Under the pieces are notes generated by a model. That model had not been told where the DNA came from. It worked only from the letters and a program-made list of their open reading frames with translations, and searched no databases. A stretch of 23,253 nt of DNA from DATCHW01 sp036508135 (GTDB taxonomy: Bacteria > Bacteroidota > Ignavibacteria > Tepidaquicellales > Tepidaquicellaceae), in contig DATCHW010000190.1 of assembly GCA_036508135.1 (NCBI GenBank), positions 1 to 23,253 on the forward strand, written 5' to 3'. The position numbers and the translations under genes were made by a program. Below are positions 6,531-13,768 of the stretch, one piece after another (positions within the stretch are counted from its first letter, which is position 1; each line of letters begins with the position of its first letter).

Positions 6531-7052
6531 ATGGAATCAGATATGAAAGAGGTAATTTTTAGAAACGACTGGCACCAGCTTGGGGAAAAACAAATCGTGG
6601 ATCTGTTTAATGAACATTTCACCGGTGTTACAATTCAACCAGGCGAGAGTATTATCAAGCGCTTAAAAATGCAGGAGGTCTGCACTCTTGAGATCCTGGA
6701 GGATCGGAGCAGCTCCACTGTTTACCGTATCCGGCAGACTGATGAAGTCTTTCAGATCTACCAGCCTGACGGAAAACTATTTAGTTATACAACCGAAGAT
6801 TACTACCTGCAGAAACCGATTGATGACCTGGTAAAAGAATTCTCTAAGAAAGATCCAATCTTTAAAATTGAAAAGGTCAGCGACTTAAAAGATATCGTTC
6901 ATCATTTAAAATCTCCAAAATTCCGTGCCCTGTTTGTCGATGGGACGTTTGATAAGGTAGAATGGATCGACCAGCCCCCGGAAGATATCTCTGAAATTCC
7001 AAAGCTTCTGCGAAAAATGGGTGCTTTCTATACTTCTTATGTAAAAAAATAA
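6531..7052 (+). CDS. Unrecognised protein paired with a small XRE regulator
   Basis: This is a 173-aa soluble protein that I do not recognise. There is no signal peptide, membrane helix or familiar catalytic motif; it looks alpha/beta, with an aromatic-rich segment TDEVFQIYQPDGKLFSYTTEDYYLQKP near residues 75-100. Two starts are possible: the ATG at 6531 (MESDMKEV) or the ATG at 6543 (MKEVIF), and the promoter position slightly favours the second. It ends 4 nt before a 76-aa XRE-type gene, an arrangement like reverse-order toxin-antitoxin pairs in which the regulator follows. The size does not match RelE/HigB toxins, so that reading is speculative. The gene is visibly GC-richer than the cargo on either side, hinting at a separate origin. 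Confidence 0.6.
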   Translation: MESDMKEVIFRNDWHQLGEKQIVDLFNEHFTGVTIQPGESIIKRLKMQEVCTLEILEDRSSSTVYRIRQTDEVFQIYQPDGKLFSYTTEDYYLQKPIDDLVKEFSKKDPIFKIEKVSDLKDIVHHLKSPKFRALFVDGTFDKVEWIDQPPEDISEIPKLLRKMGAFYTSYVKK

Positions 7053-7056
7053 AAAT

Positions 7057-7287
7057 ATGCCACAAAGGATCTTTAATACAAATTTAACCCGGCAGGAGAG
7101 GGAGCGGATCGGTGAGCTCGTTAAAGCTTTACGCAATGGTTCAGGAATAAGTCAGAAGGACCTTGCTTTTAAGGTTGGTGTTTCTCCGGCACGGATCTCC
7201 CAGATCGAGAAAGGGACATTAGATTACAGGATAGATACGTTGATCGTTATCCTGGATCACTATGGACGGGAAATAGGTTTTATTTAA
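7057..7287 (+). CDS. Small XRE-family HTH regulator (HipB/HigA-like)
   Basis: This 76-aa protein is almost entirely one Cro/C1-type helix-turn-helix: ISQKDLAFKVGVSPARISQIEKG (about residues 30-52), followed by the TLIVILDHYGREIGF ending seen in many antitoxin-type XRE proteins. It starts 4 nt after the preceding gene and is surely co-transcribed with it. It probably represses the promoter at 6490-6522 and, if the pair is a toxin-antitoxin module, would neutralise the upstream protein. No palindromic operator over that promoter is obvious, so the target is inferred. Confidence 0.75.
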   Translation: MPQRIFNTNLTRQERERIGELVKALRNGSGISQKDLAFKVGVSPARISQIEKGTLDYRIDTLIVILDHYGREIGFI

Positions 7288-7330
7288 CGAATATTTGTCA
7301 GCTTTTTTTTGAAAATAATTACTTCGTTAC

Positions 7331-7361
7331 TTTGATTCAATTGAAAGATCATATAAATTTG
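7331..7361 (+). promoter_or_regulatory. Promoter of the restriction-modification operon
   Basis: TTTG (7331-7334), 19 nt, then TAAATTTG (7354-7361): an excellent match to the Bacteroidota TTTG / TAnnTTTG promoter. The predicted transcript start is near 7367, about 25 nt before the XRE start codon. The last bases overlap the palindromic operator. Confidence 0.7.
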
Positions 7362-7374
7362 ACAAATATGTCAA
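7359..7374. promoter_or_regulatory. Palindromic operator overlapping the R-M promoter
   Basis: TTGACA-AATA-TGTCAA is a perfect 6-bp inverted repeat with a 4-nt spacer. It overlaps the end of the -7 box and the predicted start site, where a bound protein would block transcription. A related half-site, TATTTGTCA, lies upstream at 7292-7300 (the reverse complement of 7360-7368). The XRE protein encoded directly downstream is the natural candidate to bind both, as restriction control (C) proteins do. Confidence 0.65.
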
Positions 7375-7392
7375 GGCAGAATAATCAAGACA

Positions 7393-7719
7393 ATGAAAGA
7401 AACATTAGCTGAGTACATACATCTTTTACGTGTCAAAAACGGTTTGACTCTTACCAAGCTTGCAGCATCACTCGATATTGATCAATCAACTCTATCGAAA
7501 ATCGAGAACCAAAAGCGAAGTGTTCCTAAAGAAATTCTGCCCAAATTGGCAGCAGTTTTCAAACTCAACATAGAAACCCTTGAAAAAGAGTATTATAGCG
7601 AGAGGATTGCAGAAATTATATATAAAAACTCTAACACAGCAGAGCTAATAAAACTTGCAGAAGAAAAGGCTAAATATTATAGAATCTTGAGAACCAAACA
7701 GGGGAGTTTAAATTTATAG
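7393..7719 (+). CDS. XRE-family control-type regulator of the R-M operon
   Basis: This 108-aa protein has an N-terminal Cro/C1-type HTH (LTKLAASLDIDQSTLSKIE, about residues 19-37) and a helical tail. Size and position match restriction-control regulators: it is the first gene of the operon, ends 3 nt before the methyltransferase ATG, and its promoter carries a symmetric operator over the -7 box. It would autoregulate and time expression of the operon so that methylation precedes restriction in a new host. The protein is somewhat longer than classic C proteins (about 80 aa), with an extended C-terminal helix (EEKAKYYRILRTK). Confidence 0.75.
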   Translation: MKETLAEYIHLLRVKNGLTLTKLAASLDIDQSTLSKIENQKRSVPKEILPKLAAVFKLNIETLEKEYYSERIAEIIYKNSNTAELIKLAEEKAKYYRILRTKQGSLNL

Positions 7720-7722
7720 CAA

Positions 7723-8640
7723 ATGATTAAGAAATTAGAAAAGGTTTTGAATAAGGTTATTCAAGGTGACTGTCTGGAAGTCATGAATGAAATTCCTGAC
7801 AAAAGTGTCAATATGATTCTCTGTGATCTACCTTACGGAACCACTCAAAATAAATGGGATTCAGTGATAGACCTAGGCCAACTATGGAAACAATATGAAC
7901 GGATTATTAAAGATGATGGTGCAATAGTTCTCACATCGCAGGGATTATTTACGGCAAAGCTAATTTTGAGTAATGAAAAGTTATTTAAATACAAGGTTGT
8001 ATGGATAAAATCTAAATCTACCAACTTTCTAAATGCTAAAAAGCAGCCATTAAGAAAACACGAAGACATATGTATCTTTTATAAAAAACAACCGGCCTAC
8101 AATCCACAAATGACAGTTGGAGATGCATATGACAAGGGTATTAGAAAAGATCAATTTACAGGGAGTTATGGAGAATTCAAACCCAGACATGTCAAAAGTA
8201 ATGGTGAAAGATATCCGAATGATGTTGTCTTTTATGAGGAACAACATATAGATGATTTTATTTATGTTAAGACAGCAGAATCAGAAGGCCCAGTTTTACA
8301 TCCAACTCAAAAACCAATCGAATTAGGTCGATATTTAATAAAAACTTATACAAATCCGGGGGATGTGATTCTTGATAATGCTTGTGGTAGTGGTAGTTTT
8401 TTACTTTCAGCGATTCTGGAAAATAGACAGTTTATAGGTATTGAAAAAAACGAGGATGTTCTATTACATAAAGTTAAACCTGTTGACTATATTGAAATAT
8501 GTACCGACAGAATCCATGCAACTTTAAAAAGGGAAGGAATTGAGAAGGCAACATTGAAGCTGTTTCTGGAGCCAATTGTAAAATATCACACATTGAATTA
8601 TGAAGCGAAACGAGAGAGACTGGGCAGGGCAGCTTATTAG
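7723..8640 (+). CDS. Site-specific DNA methyltransferase (beta-type, probably N6-adenine)
   Basis: This 305-aa DNA methyltransferase has its motifs in beta order: the catalytic motif comes early as DLPYGTTQNKW (D35 to Y38) and the AdoMet-binding motif late as DNACGSGSF (218-226). HPTQKP ahead of motif I is also typical. The catalytic motif is DLPY rather than the usual DPPY, a variant seen among DNA methyltransferases. The middle (about 105-190) is the probable target-recognition region. It would protect host DNA from the nuclease encoded next. The end overlaps the following gene by 41 nt, so nuclease translation may depend on methyltransferase translation. It is placed second in the operon, after the regulator. 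Confidence 0.9.
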   Translation: MIKKLEKVLNKVIQGDCLEVMNEIPDKSVNMILCDLPYGTTQNKWDSVIDLGQLWKQYERIIKDDGAIVLTSQGLFTAKLILSNEKLFKYKVVWIKSKSTNFLNAKKQPLRKHEDICIFYKKQPAYNPQMTVGDAYDKGIRKDQFTGSYGEFKPRHVKSNGERYPNDVVFYEEQHIDDFIYVKTAESEGPVLHPTQKPIELGRYLIKTYTNPGDVILDNACGSGSFLLSAILENRQFIGIEKNEDVLLHKVKPVDYIEICTDRIHATLKREGIEKATLKLFLEPIVKYHTLNYEAKRERLGRAAY

Positions 8641-11506
8641 TTGGATTCAAGAAGCAATTCGTGATGGTAGAACCATCTTTGAAGATGCAACAAATGATAC
8701 CGGAATAAAACTAGATTCTGGAAGAACGAAATTCCCTGATATTTTACTTTTTACTGACAAAGTCTCCGGAATTATTTTCAACGGTTGGGAATTAAAATTC
8801 CCCGATACTAATGTTGATGATAAGGAAATGCTTGAGAATGCTTTAGAAAAGGCCAAAAGACTTAAATCTGATTCTTTTGTTACTTGGAATGGAACTGAAG
8901 CAATTATCTGGAAAATACGTGATGAAGAATACTCATTAAAATCTCTTGCCAAGATAAAGACGTATTCAAAAGAACCTAAAATAAATGTCAGAGATGATTT
9001 GGCAGATCCTATAAAATTTAATCAAAATGAAAAATTATTAAAAGCAAGAGCACATATAATTTTGCACGATCTTGGGCAGCTCTACGAAAGTGGAGAACTA
9101 AAGCAGGCGATCAATATTACTGGGGATATAATTGATTCAATTATTGAATCTTCCAAAATAATAATCCCACAATTTCAGGAAGCAATTATTTCAGCCAAAG
9201 GTAAGAATGCTGATTTCAGAAGGGAATACAACCTCTGGAAGATATATGAAAGTTCCACGTTAAAAATACTCGCTTCTTCTTCCAGAAGGCCAGAAAACTT
9301 AATTGAGGAAGAAGTTCTTGCAAAATTCACTTTCTATAATCTTATAGGTAAAATTATTTTTTACTTAACCCTTTCGGAGAATCTAACTAGAGATTTAGCT
9401 AAACTACGGATAGCAAATCCTGACAACGTAAAACAAACACTAGATGAATATTTTGATGATGCTAAAAGAATTGATTATCAAGCTATTTTTAAACCATATT
9501 TTACGGATAACCTTGCTTATTCGAAAATCATAGAGGAAACCATTTATCAACTAATTAAGAAATTCACAGAATTTGATTTTAGAATTCTGCCATCAGGGGT
9601 AATTGGGACTATTCTCGAAAACCTTGTGCCAAAATCTGAAAAACAGAAATTTGGACAGTATTTTACTCCGGAAACACTAGCAAACCTCGTTTCGTTTCCA
9701 GCAATTCAAACTGTCAATGATTATCTTTTTGATCCAACATCAGGGACTGGTACATTCCTAAATTCATTCTATCAAATTATTAAATATCATGGAAAGAAAA
9801 ACCATTCTGAAATTCTAAATCAAATTTGGGGTAATGATATTTCTCATTTCCCAGCTATTCTTTCAGTTATTAACCTATATAAACAGGATGTTTCAAAAAC
9901 AGATAATTTTCCTAGAATTACACGAGATGATTTTTTCAACCTTAATTCAGGGAGCAGCGTATTATTTCCTGATTCAAGCAATTACAGTAAACAAATAACA
10001 CAAACGATACCAGAATTTGATGCAATTGCAAGTAATTTTCCTTTCATTCAGCAAGAAGATATCCCCAATGATGTTCTAACAGCATTTTTCAGAGAGGAAT
10101 TTGAATTAAGTCAACAAGCTTTCCTGCTTGATTTAACTTTTAAAATAAATGAGCGTTCTGATTATTTCACATATTGCATATATAACTCAATACGATTTCT
10201 AAAAAATGACGGTTTTCTTTCAGCCATTACATCAAATGCGTGGCTTGGGAAAGAATACGGCATTCAATTTAAAAAGTTCATTCTTGACAACTTTCATGTT
10301 AAATATGTTGTAAGAAGTATTGCTGAACATTGGTTTGTTGATTCAAAAGTATCAACAGTATTTACCGTCCTTCAAAAAGGACCGAGAAACGGACCTACTA
10401 AATTTATCACACTTAATTTCAAGCTTATAGATGCTTTTGATCAGAATGATATAAATAGCCAACTTTCACAAATTGAAAATTTCTATTCTGAAATTGATAA
10501 TTGCTCTGACAAAAGGAACCCAAATTGGCGAATGGATACCACGTTTGAAGATTTGTATCACATACTTGACGATTCAATTACAGTATGTATTGTATCTAAA
10601 GATAAGCTAGTTGAATCTCTTGAAACACAAGAGAATTGGTCCAAATACTTTATTTCAGCTTATCTCTTTGAAAAAGTCGATGAATATCTAATAGAGTTTT
10701 ATCCCAACATCATAGATGCATTTAGAGGTGAACGAACAGGCTGGAATGATATGTTTGTTATACCTGAAGATGAAGTTGCTGATTCAGGTATTGAATCAGA
10801 ATTCCTTATTCCATATGTAAAAAGTCCAACGGAATTAGAGGTTTTAGAGTTTTCTGGTGAGTATAGCTTTAGCTTATTTGTATGCTCCTTACCTCTTGAT
10901 GAATTGAATGTAAATTATCCTGGGGCATATAGTTGGATAAAACATTTTGAAAATGCTACAAACAGAAATAACTCTAAAACCATACAAGAAGCCTGTGCTG
11001 GCCATAAACCTTTTTGGTATTCATTGCATCCAAAGAGTGCTAACATTGTGACAGCCATCAATCCATATGAACGACTTTTTTTCTGTTTCTCTCCATTTTC
11101 TTTTACTATAGACCAGAGGCTTGTTGCAATAAATATTGAGGAAGGTTATGATGTCGAGCTAATTGCCGCTTTACTTAATTCTATTGTTACTTTATTGTCA
11201 ATTGAAATAAGAGGAACATCTAGAAATCTAGGAGCTCTAGATTTGAATGCGAACTACTTCAAAAAGTTGAAAGTTCTTAATCCTGACTTGCTGTCACCAG
11301 ATATGATTGATGAAATAATTGTTGCATTTCAGCCTCTAAAACAAAGACCTATTGGGACAGTGTTTGAAGAAATAAACATGACAGATAGAATAAATCTTGA
11401 CAGAACAATCCTCCGGTGCTATGGAATTGACGAAAATATACTAGAACATCTTTACCAAACGTTAGTATCTTCTGTAAATGATAGAGTTAACATTAAAGAA
11501 CGATAA
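8600..11506 (+). CDS. Type IIG-like restriction enzyme: PD-(D/E)XK nuclease fused to N6-adenine methyltransferase
   Basis: This is a 968-aa fusion. The N-terminal part carries a PD-(D/E)XK-like site: FPDILLF (D47) and WELKFPDT (E64, K66). A helical linker follows, then a gamma-type N-6 methylase core with KFGQYFTP, motif I FDPTSGTGTF (about 376-385) and motif IV SNFPF (N479 to F482). The C-terminal third (about 640-960) resembles target-recognition regions of Eco57I/type IIG enzymes, ending with LLNSIVTLLSIE and NLGALDLNANYFKKL. One polypeptide would therefore cut and methylate, with the upstream enzyme possibly modifying the other strand. Motif IV has F where NPPF has its first proline; activity of the methylase should not be taken for granted. 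The start lies within the methyltransferase gene (41-nt overlap). The RAMA-like gene follows after 12 nt. Confidence 0.85.
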   Translation: MKRNERDWAGQLISWIQEAIRDGRTIFEDATNDTGIKLDSGRTKFPDILLFTDKVSGIIFNGWELKFPDTNVDDKEMLENALEKAKRLKSDSFVTWNGTEAIIWKIRDEEYSLKSLAKIKTYSKEPKINVRDDLADPIKFNQNEKLLKARAHIILHDLGQLYESGELKQAINITGDIIDSIIESSKIIIPQFQEAIISAKGKNADFRREYNLWKIYESSTLKILASSSRRPENLIEEEVLAKFTFYNLIGKIIFYLTLSENLTRDLAKLRIANPDNVKQTLDEYFDDAKRIDYQAIFKPYFTDNLAYSKIIEETIYQLIKKFTEFDFRILPSGVIGTILENLVPKSEKQKFGQYFTPETLANLVSFPAIQTVNDYLFDPTSGTGTFLNSFYQIIKYHGKKNHSEILNQIWGNDISHFPAILSVINLYKQDVSKTDNFPRITRDDFFNLNSGSSVLFPDSSNYSKQITQTIPEFDAIASNFPFIQQEDIPNDVLTAFFREEFELSQQAFLLDLTFKINERSDYFTYCIYNSIRFLKNDGFLSAITSNAWLGKEYGIQFKKFILDNFHVKYVVRSIAEHWFVDSKVSTVFTVLQKGPRNGPTKFITLNFKLIDAFDQNDINSQLSQIENFYSEIDNCSDKRNPNWRMDTTFEDLYHILDDSITVCIVSKDKLVESLETQENWSKYFISAYLFEKVDEYLIEFYPNIIDAFRGERTGWNDMFVIPEDEVADSGIESEFLIPYVKSPTELEVLEFSGEYSFSLFVCSLPLDELNVNYPGAYSWIKHFENATNRNNSKTIQEACAGHKPFWYSLHPKSANIVTAINPYERLFFCFSPFSFTIDQRLVAINIEEGYDVELIAALLNSIVTLLSIEIRGTSRNLGALDLNANYFKKLKVLNPDLLSPDMIDEIIVAFQPLKQRPIGTVFEEINMTDRINLDRTILRCYGIDENILEHLYQTLVSSVNDRVNIKER

Positions 11507-11518
11507 AAATTTATAATT

Positions 11519-11821
11519 ATGAAATACAACGAAGTTCCAGACATTACCTTAAAGATGATAATTGATTCCGGTTTGATAAAACCTGATACTAAAGTTTTTG
11601 CATCATCTAATCCAGAGATTTCCGGAAAAATAAACCAAGATGGTTCAATAAGTCTCCTTATTGAGAATCAACAGAAAAATTTTCCTTTCCCAAGCGGAGC
11701 AGCTAGATCAATAGTGAAAATGAGTGTTAATGGCTGGATATTTTGGAAAATTATGGATTCAGGTCAATTGAAAGAACTTTCTTATTTTAAAAAAGAATAC
11801 ATTAGAAAATTTACAAAATAG
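11519..11821 (+). CDS. Stand-alone RAMA-domain-like protein
   Basis: This 100-aa protein matches by eye the RAMA domain (restriction enzyme adenine methylase associated): IIDSGLIKPDTKVFAS, a glycine-containing strand turn (GKINQDGSISL), then SGAARSIVKMSVNGWIFWKI (59-78), where the SVNGWxFW signature is diagnostic. RAMA domains are usually fused to nucleases or methyltransferases and are predicted to read modified DNA. Here the domain stands alone, 12 nt after the type IIG-like gene, and probably acts as a specificity or regulatory subunit of that R-M system. The operon seems to end here: 131 bp without clear signals follow. Confidence 0.7.
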   Translation: MKYNEVPDITLKMIIDSGLIKPDTKVFASSNPEISGKINQDGSISLLIENQQKNFPFPSGAARSIVKMSVNGWIFWKIMDSGQLKELSYFKKEYIRKFTK

Positions 11822-11952
11822 GCAATCTAACCTCATAATCGCTTGCTTTTGCAGCTCATACTACTGCTGTAATAAATCGAAAGTTATAAAAGAGTCTACT
11901 ATCCCCTTCGCTGTACTATAAAGAGATTGAGAATATTAAAACCATAACGACA

Positions 11953-12957
11953 ATGATTTATTTAAACGGGAAATCTTATCAGTCAGACCCATACTTGACT
12001 GAAGACAAATTTGAAAAGGACGTTTGGGATTTGAGGCATCAAATATTTGGTAATAATAGATTATATTTTGAATTTAAGAAAAAAATTGGAGTTAAAGGCA
12101 AAACCAGAAATATCCCTGATGGCTATTTGATTGATTTAACAAGTTCAGTAAATCCAAAGATTTTTATAGTTGAAAATGAACTTGCAATTCATGGTTTAAA
12201 ACATATTGCTGTTCAAGTATTAGAATTCTCATTAAGTTTTGAAACTACAAAGCAAAAGATTAAAGGACAATTAAGAGAAGCAATTTTAAGGGATTTAAAT
12301 TATAAAGCTATTATTGAGGAGTATATAAATACTTTTAGTTTTCAGAACATTGATTATTTTCTTGACAAGGTACTTTATAGTGGAAACCCAAGCGACATAA
12401 ATGTAATCGTTGTAATTGATCAACTTGATGAAGATCTAGAAAAAGCATTAAAAGAAAAATTCAAATTTCCAATTGAAATACTTGTTTTGGAAAGATACAA
12501 ATCTGAAAAGGGAGAAAATGCGTTTTATTTTGAGCCATTTTTATTTGACTTAATTCAATATAAAGACAACCCTGATAAATTAATTACTAACAATATAGAT
12601 TCTGAATTGGTTAATACAATTGTAATCCCCGCTCAAGAAGAAGGGTTTAATACAGTATTTTTAGGTGAAGATCGGTGGTACTCAATTCGAATACACTCTA
12701 GTATGATCGAAAAAATTAAATATATCGCTGCTTATCAAGTTGCACCGGAATCTGCGATAACATATTATGCGGAAGTGGATAAAATTGAGATATGGCAAAA
12801 TTCAAATAAATATGTTGTGTTCTTTAAGGATAAAGCAAAGAAATTACCTAATCCAGTAAAGTTGGTACCAAATGGGCGAGCAAAAGCATTGCAGAATTCT
12901 AGATACACTGTGTTGGATAAGATTTTAAAAGCAAAGAATTTGGACGAAGCATTTTAA
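11953..12957 (+). CDS. PD-(D/E)XK-like nuclease with an unrecognised C-terminal domain
   Basis: The N-terminal half of this 334-aa protein has a nuclease-like signature: IPDGYLID (P55, D56), a strand IFIVENELA with E74 and E76, then HGLKHIAVQVLEF, whose H84 and Q88 fall on the helix that often follows. This fits PD-(D/E)XK folds with E replacing the last lysine. The C-terminal half (about 215-330) looks beta-rich, with RWYSIRI, YYAEVDKIEIW, KYVVFFKDK and PVKLVP, somewhat like PUA/EVE-type domains; I cannot place it firmly. It could be a modification-dependent nuclease or an accessory to the R-M system. It lies 131 bp after the RAMA gene and 61 bp before the HhH-GPD-like gene, so it may be its own unit. 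No clear promoter was seen. Confidence 0.6.
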   Translation: MIYLNGKSYQSDPYLTEDKFEKDVWDLRHQIFGNNRLYFEFKKKIGVKGKTRNIPDGYLIDLTSSVNPKIFIVENELAIHGLKHIAVQVLEFSLSFETTKQKIKGQLREAILRDLNYKAIIEEYINTFSFQNIDYFLDKVLYSGNPSDINVIVVIDQLDEDLEKALKEKFKFPIEILVLERYKSEKGENAFYFEPFLFDLIQYKDNPDKLITNNIDSELVNTIVIPAQEEGFNTVFLGEDRWYSIRIHSSMIEKIKYIAAYQVAPESAITYYAEVDKIEIWQNSNKYVVFFKDKAKKLPNPVKLVPNGRAKALQNSRYTVLDKILKAKNLDEAF

Positions 12958-13018
12958 CAAATACCGTTGCCAAGATAGATGACTAGCTTGATTTGTCAAA
13001 TGTCGTACTGAATAAATA

Positions 13019-13768
13019 ATGGAAAAAGCGCTGGGACATATTTTCAATTTTTTACGGAATAATAGATCCTACAATAAAACTCTGCAAGAAAAGCATTATC
13101 GTTCTGTGATTAAACCATATAACAATGTTACAGATAAGGTAGTTTCGCTTCTCTACCATATTGCTAATACTCAAAGTCAACCCAAAATTGACAGTTTGGC
13201 GACCTTTTACAAAAAGATATATCAGAATATAGAATGCTTAAATTCGTTTGAAAGCTTTATAAATAAGATTAAACCAAACCAAACACCAGAAATTTCCTAC
13301 AAAGGGCTATATGAAAGTATAAAATCCCAGCCTGGATTTGGAGGAAAAACGGCTGCATTATTTGTCAAAAGTATCTTTCACTTACATAACGGACAATATT
13401 CCGATGAATTAAGAATTTGGAATGATGTCCCTGTAGGTATTGAAGAAAAGGATGATTTCTATTTGCCAGTTGATTCAGTTATAATCGCTATTTTTAAAAA
13501 GATAGACAATAATCAAAACTGGAATTTTGACAATATTAATTCTAAGATTAAGGAATATTATCATGGACAAGACATTGAAGTTTGGGACGACCTTTGGTTT
13601 TGGGGTTTCATAACACAAAATGGTTCTGGGGGCAATAGAACATTTCAATGGAATGAAAATAAATACTGGGCATTACAGGAAACAGACAAAAATCAAGAGG
13701 AGATTGATCTTATTAAAAACAAAGCAGAGACATTTTTGGAAATATGTAACACAACCAAGAATGAATAG
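13019..13768 (+). CDS. HhH-GPD DNA glycosylase-like protein
   Basis: This 249-aa helical protein contains a helix-hairpin-helix like that of endonuclease III: SQPGFGGKTAALFV (103-116), where K110 aligns with the catalytic lysine of the LPGVGRKTANVV motif. About 40 residues on comes LPVDSVIIAIFKKI (149-162), where D152 aligns with the catalytic Asp of the VDTHIxRVxxR segment. WDDLWFWGFITQNG (189-202) corresponds to the following helix. The cysteine cluster that would hold the iron-sulfur centre of EndoIII is absent. With both Lys and Asp present it could be a bifunctional glycosylase/AP lyase that excises an unusual base and nicks the strand. It overlaps the GIY-YIG nuclease gene by 8 nt. Such a pair could act as base-excision restriction. 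The family call is by eye and needs a structure check. Confidence 0.55.
   Translation: MEKALGHIFNFLRNNRSYNKTLQEKHYRSVIKPYNNVTDKVVSLLYHIANTQSQPKIDSLATFYKKIYQNIECLNSFESFINKIKPNQTPEISYKGLYESIKSQPGFGGKTAALFVKSIFHLHNGQYSDELRIWNDVPVGIEEKDDFYLPVDSVIIAIFKKIDNNQNWNFDNINSKIKEYYHGQDIEVWDDLWFWGFITQNGSGGNRTFQWNENKYWALQETDKNQEEIDLIKNKAETFLEICNTTKNE

Noticed and set aside
7359..7364. TTGACA read as a sigma-70 -35 box
   Set aside because: The promoters in this window follow the Bacteroidota TTTG/TAnnTTTG pattern, and this TTGACA is one arm of a palindrome overlapping such a promoter, so it is better read as an operator.
13620..13760. Longer N-terminus for the GIY-YIG gene starting at 13620
   Set aside because: That extension runs entirely inside the preceding gene in another frame and is very basic and low in sense; the ATG at 13761 gives a typical 8-nt overlap.
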